From NCBI GenBank assembly GCA_021777135.1, contig JAJYDX010000001.1, positions 310,001-374,000 on the forward strand: a stretch of 64,000 bases of DNA, given 5' to 3'. The position numbers and the translations under genes are program-made. The stretch is from a bacterium. GTDB lineage: Bacteria > SZUA-79 > Acidulodesulfobacterales > Acidulodesulfobacteraceae. Positions 18,729-26,789 of the stretch are shown here, piece after piece. Every line of letters begins with the position of its first letter. Within the stretch, counting starts at the first letter, position 1. The notes under the pieces are model-generated. The model worked only from the letters and a program-made list of their open reading frames with translations. It was not told where the DNA came from and ran no database searches.

Positions 18729-20294
18729 TTAAAACTCTTCCCCTATAAACTCCTCTTCTATTATCATTTGCATCTCTTCTTTGCTTATAGAAGTTTTAAT
18801 CGCAATGAAATAAAATAATATTGCGGTTATAATTGCCGCTATTGAATCGTAAGGAGCTCTAATGAAGTTATTGCCGCCGAAATTTTTGCTTCCGAAATAA
18901 GATATAATCAAGATAACCGCTATGTAAAATACAAACCAAAGTCCAGGATTTACAGTTTCTTTAAATTTAGTCTTAATTTTATTAATATTAGTTAAAATAA
19001 ATATAATTATTCCAGCAGATATGCCCAAGGATAATTTCCATAAGGTGGAAAAAGTAGACCAGTAAATAATCATAGTACCCACTATAAAAGCTGATAAAGA
19101 TATTATATTTGCAAAAGGCAGGTAAAAAGGACGTCTTCTATTAGGGTCTAATTTTCTGAAGGTCATTAGTCCTATTGGTCCAAGAATGTATGTGAAAACC
19201 ATTCCCGAAGTAATTATGCCTACTAAAGACTGCCAGCTTGGAAAAGGAAGAAGATACAACGCCGAAAGAACGAACGTAAAGGTCAATGATATATAGGCAG
19301 TGCCGTAACGGTTAAAATTTAAATGAAAACTTTTTGGCAAAAATTTCATCTTAGACATAGCAAAGGTAATCCTGGAAGTTGTTCCCATATACACCAGCCC
19401 TGTCGCAAAAGGCGAAATAACCGCGCCAATTATTACCATTAAGGCGAATGCCGGGAACCCGTATAAATTTAATAAATTTACGAAAGGAGAAGATAAATTT
19501 AACAAATTCCAAGAATTGTTATGAACAAGAGGAACCGATATTACAAAGCTAAAAGAAAGCAAAGCATAAACTATTATTCCTATTACGACCGATATTATAG
19601 TTGCTATAGGAACGTCTCTGCCGGGGTTTTTTGCTTCACCGGAAAGGTCTATCGCTTGCCTGAAGCCAAGATATGAAAATATTACGCCTCCCATGGATAT
19701 ACTTTTCATAATTCCGTCGTATCCGTAAGGCAATAAATTATAAACAAAAATATTTTTTATATTACCGTCTTTAACAGAAATAAAAATAAGCGCCGCAGAA
19801 GTCGCCAAAACTATGAAAATTTTAAAGTATGTAAGCAAAGTATTGGTTTTTGCAAATATTCTTGCACCGAAGAGATTTAGCAAAAAGAAAAAAATTAAAA
19901 TAAAGAAAGATAGGACTATCCCCCACGCGGTAAGCGATTTATTTAAAAAGAGGCCGTTTATATAAAAATTAAGATATTGGACGGTGGCTATAGTTTCTAT
20001 TGTGCTTACGGCTGCTCCGGCTATTATTAATATCCAGCTAGTTATAAATCCCAAAAACGCTCCGTGGGTATATTTTGGATATCTTGCTAAGCCTCCCGCA
20101 GCCGGAATCATTGCTCCAAGCTCGCTGTAAACAAGCGCTATAAGTATAACGGCAAATCCGCTGATAAGCCATGAAAATATAGATGCCGGACCGGCATATT
20201 TTGCGCTTTCGTAAATACCTAAAAGCCATCCAGAACCTATAATTGCGCTAGTTGAAGCAAATGTGAGCTGTAAAATATTTAAGGATTTTTTCAT
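18729..20294 (-). CDS. APC-superfamily amino-acid permease
   Basis: A 521-residue membrane protein with 12 or more hydrophobic segments. The N-terminal region SLNILQLTFASTSAIIGSGWLLG has the unwound helix-1 glycine motif of LeuT-fold APC carriers. Further marks are SELGAMIPAAGGLARYPKYTHG and SYLGFRQAIDLSGEAKNPGRDVPIAT in helices 3 and 6. Members import amino acids or polyamines by proton symport or exchange. The C-terminus ends in a short acidic stretch. It is convergent with the CDGSH gene (6-base gap, no hairpin) and divergent from trxB. Substrate unknown. Confidence 0.9.
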   Translation of the reverse strand: MKKSLNILQLTFASTSAIIGSGWLLGIYESAKYAGPASIFSWLISGFAVILIALVYSELGAMIPAAGGLARYPKYTHGAFLGFITSWILIIAGAAVSTIETIATVQYLNFYINGLFLNKSLTAWGIVLSFFILIFFFLLNLFGARIFAKTNTLLTYFKIFIVLATSAALIFISVKDGNIKNIFVYNLLPYGYDGIMKSISMGGVIFSYLGFRQAIDLSGEAKNPGRDVPIATIISVVIGIIVYALLSFSFVISVPLVHNNSWNLLNLSSPFVNLLNLYGFPAFALMVIIGAVISPFATGLVYMGTTSRITFAMSKMKFLPKSFHLNFNRYGTAYISLTFTFVLSALYLLPFPSWQSLVGIITSGMVFTYILGPIGLMTFRKLDPNRRRPFYLPFANIISLSAFIVGTMIIYWSTFSTLWKLSLGISAGIIIFILTNINKIKTKFKETVNPGLWFVFYIAVILIISYFGSKNFGGNNFIRAPYDSIAAIITAILFYFIAIKTSISKEEMQMIIEEEFIGEEF

Positions 20295-20392
20295 AATTAA
20301 GAGATTTGATTAATGCATATATATATGATTTAATGTATTATATTAATCATTTCTATATAAAACAACCCTAAAATTATAAGGAGGCAAATCGG

Positions 20393-21307
20393 ATGATTTA
20401 TGATTTAATTATAATCGGCGGCGGACCTGCCGGACTTTCTGCCGCAATTTATGCTCTTAGGGCACGTCTTAATATAATTTTAATAGAAAAAATGGCAGTA
20501 GGAGGGCAGATAGCCCTGACAGACAATATAGAAAATTACCCAGGATTCCCTTCTCTTTCAGGTGTAGAACTTATGCAGAAATTTGAAGAACATGCAAAAG
20601 GGTTGGGTTTGAATGTTATATATGACGAAATAAAAGATATAATTGATAATGGAGAACATAAAACATTAAGAGGCGTTAACGAAAGCTATAAGGCAAAGAC
20701 GGTTATAATTACGGTAGGAGCATCACCTAAAAGACTCAATATTCCAGGCGAAAGAGAGTTTACCGGTAGAGGCGTGTCTTATTGCGCTACCTGTGACGGA
20801 CCATTTTTTAGAGATCATGACATTGCTGTTATAGGCGGTGGCGACGCTGCTTTAAAAGAAGCCAACTATCTTACTAAAATCGTTAAATCCGTAGTTTTGG
20901 TTCATAGAAGAAAAGAATTCAGAGCAGAAAAAATAATACAGGAAAAACTGCATAACGCAAAAAATATAACTATGGAGTTGGAACATTCGCCCGTTTCGAT
21001 AAACGGCGGTAAGGCGGTGGAGTCTATAACTATAGAAAATGTTAAAACCAAGGAAAGGAGAACTATTCCAGTTACAGGAGTTTTTATTTTTATAGGAATC
21101 AATCCCCAAACATCTTTTTTAAAAAATATCAATAAAGATGAATACGGTTTTATAAAAACTGACCCCTTTACATTGATGACATCAATGCCTGGCGTGTTTT
21201 GCGCAGGCGACGCTCATTCCAAAAAATTACTTCAGGTAGCTACCGCGGTAGGTGAAGGTGCTCTTGCGGCCACATCCGCTGAAGAGTTCGTATGTGATAT
21301 TTGTTGA
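20393..21307 (+). CDS. trxB: Thioredoxin reductase
   Basis: A 304-residue low-molecular-weight thioredoxin reductase: FAD-binding GGGPAGLSAAIYALR (about 9-23), redox-active CATC (Cys131, Cys134), NADPH-binding GGGDAALKEANYL followed by VHRRKEFRA, and C-terminal FCAGDAHSK. It passes NADPH electrons to thioredoxin. A strong AGGAGG precedes the ATG. The 98-base gap to the divergent permease is very AT-rich and contains TGATTAAT/ATTAATCA arms (20307-20314, 20342-20349) and a loose TTGATT-17-TTTAAT promoter. The downstream pair at 21401-23025 may depend on low-potential redox chemistry. Confidence 0.96.
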   Translation: MIYDLIIIGGGPAGLSAAIYALRARLNIILIEKMAVGGQIALTDNIENYPGFPSLSGVELMQKFEEHAKGLGLNVIYDEIKDIIDNGEHKTLRGVNESYKAKTVIITVGASPKRLNIPGEREFTGRGVSYCATCDGPFFRDHDIAVIGGGDAALKEANYLTKIVKSVVLVHRRKEFRAEKIIQEKLHNAKNITMELEHSPVSINGGKAVESITIENVKTKERRTIPVTGVFIFIGINPQTSFLKNINKDEYGFIKTDPFTLMTSMPGVFCAGDAHSKKLLQVATAVGEGALAATSAEEFVCDIC

Positions 21308-21400
21308 TTTTTGTGACAAAAGTCATTTATTAATTCTTTTGAATCCGGTAATATAAATTATCAATAATTCAAGACGGCTATTAAGAGAGGTGTGTATAAG

Positions 21401-22315
21401 TTGGGAAACGGCGGAAATCCGGACAATAATTACAACTCTATGCAGGATATGGTTTTAACAAGGCACGGATTTGTAAAAGGTAAAGACAAATCTTTTCTTA
21501 AAAATCCTAAAGACAAACCTTTTGTCGGAATAATCGGGATACCTCCTAAAGAAGTCATGGAAGAACTGATTCAAGAAAGCGCCGTAATACTTTCTTTAGA
21601 TATGTATAAAGTAGACCAACTTATTACGGAACCTACGGAAAATATTCTTCCAAAGGCTTATTGCGCACAAATTAAGAGAATAATAGCAAATATTTTATCA
21701 GTAACGGATTACTGGAACGAAGACGTTATGGATTCAGTTTTAGTGGGAAGGAATCCTATATCGGAAATAATAATCGAGGATTCTGAAATTTGCCGATGCA
21801 ACGAAATGGGCTTTGTAGCAGATTATATCGAAAACGAACTTAAAATTAAATTAAGGCGCGTAAAAAATAACGATATCGAAAGAAAGGGCGATTATATTTG
21901 TAAAAGCGGTATTCCTTTAGACGAAAAGTTCGGCAAAATAGCCGGTTATTTTTACCGCGATATTGAAAGAAAAAAGCCGTTTAAACCGGAATATGTTAAA
22001 CCTAAATGCGCTTTTTGGGGAACTCCGCCATGGGGGGATTTTTCTATATCTAATTATTTTCCTGACGAAACCCATATATATGGCTGGACTAGATGCGTAG
22101 AGAATCTTACGCCCGGCGACCTTAAACTAGAGTTGGAATTTGATCCGGATATTCCTACGGTTTTCTTTTCACAGAGTTTTTGTCCAAAAGCAGGTCTGGC
22201 ATCATATCTTGCGAGCAAGCATCCTAGAGGGATTTTTATAGATATGGATATAGGGCTGACTAGAAGCACTGTTGCAAAACTTACCGCATTTTTGCAATTA
22301 AATAATGTTATTTGA
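21401..22315 (+). CDS. Unrecognised cysteine-containing protein paired with an ASKHA ATPase
   Basis: I do not recognise this protein (about 304 residues). It has no signal peptide or membrane segment and has well-spaced cysteines in AYCAQI, SEICRCNEMG, DYICKSG, PKCAFWGTPPWG, TRCVENL and SQSFCPKAG. The C-terminal part (IPTVFFSQSFCPKAG, GIFIDMDIGLTRSTV) reads like a Rossmann-type strand-turn-helix. A TTG start at 21401 is preferred because GAGAGG lies 10 bases upstream; the GTG at 21392 would be only 1 base from it. The next gene is a small BadF/BcrA-type activator. By analogy with activator-dehydratase pairs, this could be the partner that receives electrons. That is inference. Confidence 0.6.
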   Translation: MGNGGNPDNNYNSMQDMVLTRHGFVKGKDKSFLKNPKDKPFVGIIGIPPKEVMEELIQESAVILSLDMYKVDQLITEPTENILPKAYCAQIKRIIANILSVTDYWNEDVMDSVLVGRNPISEIIIEDSEICRCNEMGFVADYIENELKIKLRRVKNNDIERKGDYICKSGIPLDEKFGKIAGYFYRDIERKKPFKPEYVKPKCAFWGTPPWGDFSISNYFPDETHIYGWTRCVENLTPGDLKLELEFDPDIPTVFFSQSFCPKAGLASYLASKHPRGIFIDMDIGLTRSTVAKLTAFLQLNNVI

Positions 22316-22377
22316 AATTCTATTTATATATTATGGCGAAAAATTAATGCCTGTTAAGGATTGAAGACTAAAAAAAA

Positions 22378-23025
22378 ATGATATTACTCGATGCTGGAAC
22401 AACCTATGCGAAAATATTAAATACCGAAACAGATGAAAGAACTGTTAAAAGGATATCCGAACTTGAAAAAACTTTCCGGGCAGATGTAGGAACTGGACAT
22501 AATATAAGCAGGTTTTCTAAACGTTCGATAAATGAAATTATAGCGCTTGCGAACGCCGGCAGAAGTCTTATAAATGAAAACACTTTTACTCTTTTGGACG
22601 TCGGTTCTAGAGACGCTAAATTCGTAGTATTTGAGGGTGGAAATTTTGTTCATTCCGACTGGAATACTGAATGCGGCGCATTTACAGGGCAAGCATTAGA
22701 AATTCTAGGTAACTATTTAAATGTAGATTATTCTAAAGTAGAGCCTCAAAAGGAATTTATAACTGCGACGTGCGGACTTCTTGGGATGGGTCATGTTTTT
22801 GATATGGTAGCCGGCGGCATCGAACCGGAAACTGCCGCCGCTAGATTAATCAAAGGCGTGTGTATTTCGATGTACAGGTTTACAAGAAAACCAAAAAAAA
22901 TATATCTTACGGGAGGGCTTGTCCAAAACAGTCTTTTTATTAAATCTATGCCTTGCGAAACAATTACGTTGGATAGGTTTACTTTATTGGAAGGAGTTAA
23001 GGAATATGCACTTTCGTTAAATTAA
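22378..23025 (+). CDS. Small BadF/BcrA/HgdC-type ASKHA ATPase
   Basis: A 215-residue single-module relative of the 2-hydroxyglutaryl-CoA dehydratase activator HgdC (about 260 residues). The first phosphate loop is MILLDAGTTYAK, the second LLDVGSRDAKFVVF, and the C-terminal IYLTGGLVQNSLF matches the adenosine loop. Cys99 (NTECGAFTG) and Cys132 (ATCGLLGMG) fall where HgdC holds its dimer-bridging [4Fe-4S] cluster (NDKCAAGTG, SSTCTVFAE). An ATP-driven electron donor is therefore plausible. It follows the unrecognised gene by 62 bases and ends at a hairpin terminator. Partner and substrate are unknown. Confidence 0.78.
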   Translation: MILLDAGTTYAKILNTETDERTVKRISELEKTFRADVGTGHNISRFSKRSINEIIALANAGRSLINENTFTLLDVGSRDAKFVVFEGGNFVHSDWNTECGAFTGQALEILGNYLNVDYSKVEPQKEFITATCGLLGMGHVFDMVAGGIEPETAAARLIKGVCISMYRFTRKPKKIYLTGGLVQNSLFIKSMPCETITLDRFTLLEGVKEYALSLN

Positions 23026-23060
23026 TTATTGCGTAAATTGTAAATTACGTAAATCATATA

Positions 23061-23095
23061 AAAAGGGGTCAAATTTTAAATTTGGCCCCTTTTTA
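23061..23095. terminator. Bidirectional terminator between the ASKHA gene and DsrE-family gene
   Basis: AAAAGGGGTCAAATTT and its complement (one G-T pair) form a 16-bp stem with A and T runs on the two sides, so it can stop the convergent transcripts from both directions. Confidence 0.88.
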
Positions 23096-23130
23096 TAAAA
23101 AACTGATTTTTTCATTTTTCAGTTAGTATT

Positions 23131-23508
23131 TTAATACGACAACGTTTTTACGTTGTCATCCATAACCATCTCCACGACGTATGCCCCGCCAACTACTCCG
23201 CTGCATTCTTCTATAAGTTCGTCTTTATTAAAATTGTTTAATTCTAAAGCTGGAGTACATACTTTAAAAACTACGCCTGCTTCGTAAGCGTCTTTAATAA
23301 AATCATATACCGATTTAGGACTTCCCTCTTTAACCCTCAGATTTTCAGCAACGCCTTTTTTCATTAAAAGACCGGCATCAGCGGTAAGTACGACTTCTAC
23401 TTCGTAATCCATAGTGGCAGCCGCCGCAGCTTGAAAAAATGGGGCTCCAAGTGCGTGTGGATTTGATGGGGAAGTGTTTTGAAGCATGATAAAAAGTTTG
23501 TTCGCCAT
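23131..23508 (-). CDS. DsrE-family sulfur-carrier-like protein
   Basis: A protein of about 125 residues with the DsrE/DsrF-like fold: N-terminal KLFIMLQNTS, a hydrophobic alanine-rich helix FFQAAAAATMDYEVEVVLTADAG, and a single conserved-place cysteine in GVVFKVCTPALEL. In the sulfur-oxidation DsrEFH and TusBCD systems such a cysteine carries persulfide sulfur. This one stands alone with no dsr or rhodanese neighbours, so peroxiredoxin-like or sulfur-transfer roles are both possible. The start at 23508 (MANK) is preferred because GGAGG lies 11 bases before it. A TTGCAA-18-TATTCT pair upstream may be its promoter. Confidence 0.8.
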   Translation of the reverse strand: MANKLFIMLQNTSPSNPHALGAPFFQAAAAATMDYEVEVVLTADAGLLMKKGVAENLRVKEGSPKSVYDFIKDAYEAGVVFKVCTPALELNNFNKDELIEECSGVVGGAYVVEMVMDDNVKTLSY

Positions 23509-23647
23509 TTTTAATAATTCCTCCATTGTTTTTAAATATAGAATAACATTAAAAAAGGATTACTTGCAATAGACAATCTATTTGCCTTAATTTTGCATAA
23601 TAATCTTATATCAGCAATGGGTTATATAATTTTTTATATTGCAGAAT

Positions 23648-24694
23648 TCATGACCTTGGAAAATATAATATTTTCATAGAATCTTTAACTTCTTTGATGA
23701 CTTCCGAAGCTATTTTTTCAGCTTTTTTAGTTCCGGCAATCAGAATGTCCCATATTTCATCTGTATTTTTTAAGTAATAAGCCCTTCTCTCATTCATTGG
23801 TTCTAATAAATTCTTAATAACAGAGAAAAGGTTGTCTTTGCATTTTACGCATCCAATTTTTCCGTTTCTGCAATTATATTCAGTTTCTTCTACAAGATTT
23901 TCGTTAGAAAAAGCCATGTGATAAGAATATATAGTGCATATTTCGGGATTCCCCTTGTCGCTGGGATGTATTCTGTTTTTGTCGGTCAAAGCCGATTTTA
24001 TTTTAGTTTTTATAAGGTCGAAATCATCGGAAAGATTAATTGCGTTTCCGTAAGACTTGCTCATTTTAAGGTTTCCGTCTAGCCCTACTAAACGTGGAAA
24101 TTTATCTATAAGGGCAAATGGTTCTATTAATTTACCGCCGTATAATTCATTGAATTTCCTAATTATTTTTCGTGAGAGTTCTATATGCGGAAGCTGGTCT
24201 ATTCCCACCGGAACTAAATCAGCTTTGAAGACGGATATATCTGCTGTCTGACTTACCGGATAACCAAGAAAACCGTATGTTAATTCCTTGTATCCTCTTT
24301 CTTTTGCTTCGGTTTTAATCGTAGGATTATGCTTTAAAGGATTTATAGAAATAAACATTGAAAAAAAAGTGGTAAGCTCTGCGATTTCCGGTATCATTGA
24401 TTGAATAATTATGGTAGATAAATCAGGGTCTATTCCAGCGGAAAGATAGTCTAACGCAACCAGGAGTATGTTTTCCTTAAGTTTTTCTGGATGTTCGAAA
24501 TTGGTCGTTAAAGCCTGAATATCGGCTATTAAAATGAAAGTTTCATATTTATCCTGAAGCCTTATCCTATTTTTAAGCGAGCCGGCGTAGTGACCTAAAT
24601 GTAATGGTCCGGTCGGCCTGTCTCCAGTTAATATTCTCTTGTAGCTGAATTTCGATTCGTCGGCTATAGCCGTATTTTCAGTTTTTAAATCCAT
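23648..24694 (-). CDS. trpS: Tryptophanyl-tRNA synthetase
   Basis: A 348-residue class I synthetase with TGDRPTGPLHLGHYAGSL (HIGH equivalent), the tryptophan-pocket region, and KMSKSYGNAI (KMSKS). A Cys-rich stretch YNCRNGKIGCVKCKDNL in the C-terminal half could bind a metal or [4Fe-4S] cluster, as reported for some bacterial TrpRS. It charges tRNA-Trp. It has its own TTGTTT-17-TATAAT promoter and is divergent from nadA. Confidence 0.97.
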   Translation of the reverse strand: MDLKTENTAIADESKFSYKRILTGDRPTGPLHLGHYAGSLKNRIRLQDKYETFILIADIQALTTNFEHPEKLKENILLVALDYLSAGIDPDLSTIIIQSMIPEIAELTTFFSMFISINPLKHNPTIKTEAKERGYKELTYGFLGYPVSQTADISVFKADLVPVGIDQLPHIELSRKIIRKFNELYGGKLIEPFALIDKFPRLVGLDGNLKMSKSYGNAINLSDDFDLIKTKIKSALTDKNRIHPSDKGNPEICTIYSYHMAFSNENLVEETEYNCRNGKIGCVKCKDNLFSVIKNLLEPMNERRAYYLKNTDEIWDILIAGTKKAEKIASEVIKEVKDSMKILYFPRS

Positions 24695-24734
24695 AGCTTT
24701 ATGCCGTTTTGTGCGTTTTTGCGTTCAGTTTTTA

Positions 24735-24763
24735 ATTATAATATGTTATAATATTATAAACAA
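24735..24763 (-). promoter_or_regulatory. Sigma-70 promoter of trpS
   Basis: On the minus strand: TTGTTT (24758-24763), 17 bases, TATAAT (24735-24740). The leader is about 35 bases. The nearby repeated TTATAAT units are probably explained by this promoter rather than by a repressor site. Confidence 0.7.
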
Positions 24764-24866
24764 GTTAAAAAAGATTAATATTTATAAATCATTGTCTTAG
24801 CGTTAACAACTTTGCCGGTTTTAACTTTATAATAATTAATGAATTTAGGCGCAATAAAAAACTAAA

Positions 24867-25787
24867 ATGGCTATCGATTACAAAAATATAGAAATAAAAC
24901 AAAGAAGAGTTAAAGAACTCTTAAAAGAAAAAAACGCTATACTGCTTGCTCACAACTACCAGAGAGATGAAATTCAGGAAATCGCCGATTTCCAAGGCGA
25001 TTCCTTAGAACTTTCCATTAAAGCTAATAAAACAGATGCCGATATTATAGTATTTTGCGGCGTTCGTTTTATGGCTGAAAGCGCGGCTATTATGAACCCA
25101 TATAAAACAGTTATACTTCCAAACGAAAATGCCGGATGTCCTATGGTCGATATGATAACCGCAAAGGACATAATTAATTTGAAAGCAGACTATCCTGATG
25201 CTCCGGTTGTCGCTTATGTTAATACTTCGGCGGAGTGCAAGGCCGTTTCAGATATCTGCTGTACTTCTGCAAATGCTGTAAAAGTAGTGAATTCTCTGCC
25301 GGCTAAAAGGGTTATTATGGTTCCTGATAAAAATCTCGGAAACTATGTACAAAGATTTACCGATAAAGATGTGATTAGCTGGCCAGGATATTGTCCGCCT
25401 CATAAAAGAACAATTCCAGAAGATATAAAAAAACTTAAAGAAAAATACCCGGCAGCCTTATTTGTAGCTCATCCAGAGTCCACGCCAGAAGCTATAGACG
25501 TAGCAGATCATGTTTCTTCTACTTCGGGAATGTATAAATTTGTAAAGGAATCGGCTGCGAAATATTTTATTATAGGAACAGAAAGAGGCATAATGTATAA
25601 AATGAAAAAAGAAAATCCCGATAAGGTTTTTATTTCTTCCAATAGTGGGCTCGTCTGCCCTAATATGAAAAAAACCCATCTGGACGACGTAATAGATTCT
25701 TTAGAGAATATGAAAAATATTATAAAAATTCCTGAAGAAATTAGAATTAAAGCAAGAAAATCTATTGAAAATATGCTTTCCCTTTAG
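24867..25787 (+). CDS. nadA: Quinolinate synthase
   Basis: A 306-residue NadA, which condenses iminoaspartate with dihydroxyacetone phosphate to quinolinate for NAD synthesis. It has LLAHNYQRDEIQEIADFQGDSLELS at the N-terminus and the three [4Fe-4S] ligands Cys91 (NAGCPM), Cys176 (PGYCPPH) and Cys264 (GLVCPNM) at family spacing. The enzyme is oxygen-sensitive. Neither nadB nor nadC is adjacent. A TATAAT at 24828-24833 without a clear -35 may serve as its promoter. The glyQ promoter overlaps the stop codon region. Confidence 0.97.
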   Translation: MAIDYKNIEIKQRRVKELLKEKNAILLAHNYQRDEIQEIADFQGDSLELSIKANKTDADIIVFCGVRFMAESAAIMNPYKTVILPNENAGCPMVDMITAKDIINLKADYPDAPVVAYVNTSAECKAVSDICCTSANAVKVVNSLPAKRVIMVPDKNLGNYVQRFTDKDVISWPGYCPPHKRTIPEDIKKLKEKYPAALFVAHPESTPEAIDVADHVSSTSGMYKFVKESAAKYFIIGTERGIMYKMKKENPDKVFISSNSGLVCPNMKKTHLDDVIDSLENMKNIIKIPEEIRIKARKSIENMLSL

Positions 25788-25793
25788 TATAAT
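25765..25793 (+). promoter_or_regulatory. Sigma-70 promoter of glyQS
   Basis: TTGAAA (25765-25770), exactly 17 bases, then a perfect TATAAT (25788-25793), overlapping the end of nadA. It gives a leader of about 58 bases before glyQ. Confidence 0.75.
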
Positions 25794-25857
25794 AAATCTT
25801 CCTAAACAAATATAAAAAGAGGACGGGCTCAAACCTGTTCCTTGAGAAAGAGGAAAA

Positions 25858-26739
25858 ATTATCGAAACCCCGGATTTTCAGCAATTAATATTCAAACTCC
25901 AAAAGTTCTGGTCCGATTTTGGATGTTTAATTTTAGAACCATACGATATCGAGGTGGGGGCTGCTACTTTTGCGCCTTACACGTTTCTCAAATGCCTTGA
26001 CTGCGAAGACTGGAAAGTTGCCTACGTTCAACCTTCAAGAAGACCTACAGACGGAAGATACGGTCAAAATCCTAATAGGTTAGGGCGTTATTACCAGTTT
26101 CAGGTAATTATACAACCTTATATTAATAAAATTCAAGAAATTTATTTAGACAGCCTTAAAAGTTTCGGCATAGACCCCGTTATGCATGACATAAGATTCG
26201 TGGAGGACGATTGGGAATCTCCCACGCTTGGAGCATGGGGGCTAGGCTGGGAAGTTTGGCTTGACGGCATGGAAGTTACCCAGTTTACTTATTTTCAGCA
26301 GATAGGCGGAATAGAACTTTCAAAGCCGGCAATAGAGATTACTTACGGATTAGAAAGAATAGCCATGTTTCTTCAAGACAAAGACAATGTTTTCGAACTA
26401 AGGTGGAACGATTCCTTTAAATACGGCGATATACACAAGAACGACGAATTCCAATTTTCTAAATATAATTTTGAATATTCAGACGGAGAAATCTTATATA
26501 AATTATTTAACGCCTACGAAGCGGAATCTAAAAAACTGCTTTCATTTAAGCTTAAAGAACTTGTAAAACCAGCTTACGAATATTGCCTTAAGTGTTCTAA
26601 CGCATTCAATCTGTTAGATGCAAGAGGTCTTATCAGCGTATCGGAAAGGATGAATTATATATTAAGAGTAAGGTCCCTCGCAGAAGGTTGTGCAAGACTT
26701 TATATTGGTGAGGACGAAAAGGTTCAAGCTAAGAGCTGA
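25858..26739 (+). CDS. glyQ: Glycyl-tRNA synthetase alpha subunit, non-AUG start
   Basis: Alpha subunit of the bacterial alpha2-beta2 Gly[59 protein letters not shown], and [22 protein letters not shown]. The conserved N-terminal region is in frame from base 25861. Between the in-frame stop at 25843-25845 and that region there is no ATG, GTG or TTG. The first usual codon, GTG at 25954, would delete about 32 conserved residues. Initiation is therefore predicted at ATT (25858) or ATC (25861), 4 or 7 bases after AGAGG (25849-25853). From 25858 the protein has 293 residues, the normal length. It is followed by glyS, and has its own promoter. Confidence 0.93.
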   Translation: MIETPDFQQLIFKLQKFWSDFGCLILEPYDIEVGAATFAPYTFLKCLDCEDWKVAYVQPSRRPTDGRYGQNPNRLGRYYQFQVIIQPYINKIQEIYLDSLKSFGIDPVMHDIRFVEDDWESPTLGAWGLGWEVWLDGMEVTQFTYFQQIGGIELSKPAIEITYGLERIAMFLQDKDNVFELRWNDSFKYGDIHKNDEFQFSKYNFEYSDGEILYKLFNAYEAESKKLLSFKLKELVKPAYEYCLKCSNAFNLLDARGLISVSERMNYILRVRSLAEGCARLYIGEDEKVQAKS

Positions 26740-26789
26740 ATAAAATTTTCTATTTTGAAACATATTTATATTAAATCAGGTTATTTACG

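Noticed and set aside
24735-24759. Repeated TTATAAT as a PerR operator
   Set aside because: The spacing lacks the central base of the PerR box, and the units are explained by the trpS -10 in AT-rich DNA.
25954-26739. GTG at 25954 as the glyQ start
   Set aside because: It would remove about 32 residues that match the conserved GlyQ N-terminus and are in frame directly upstream.
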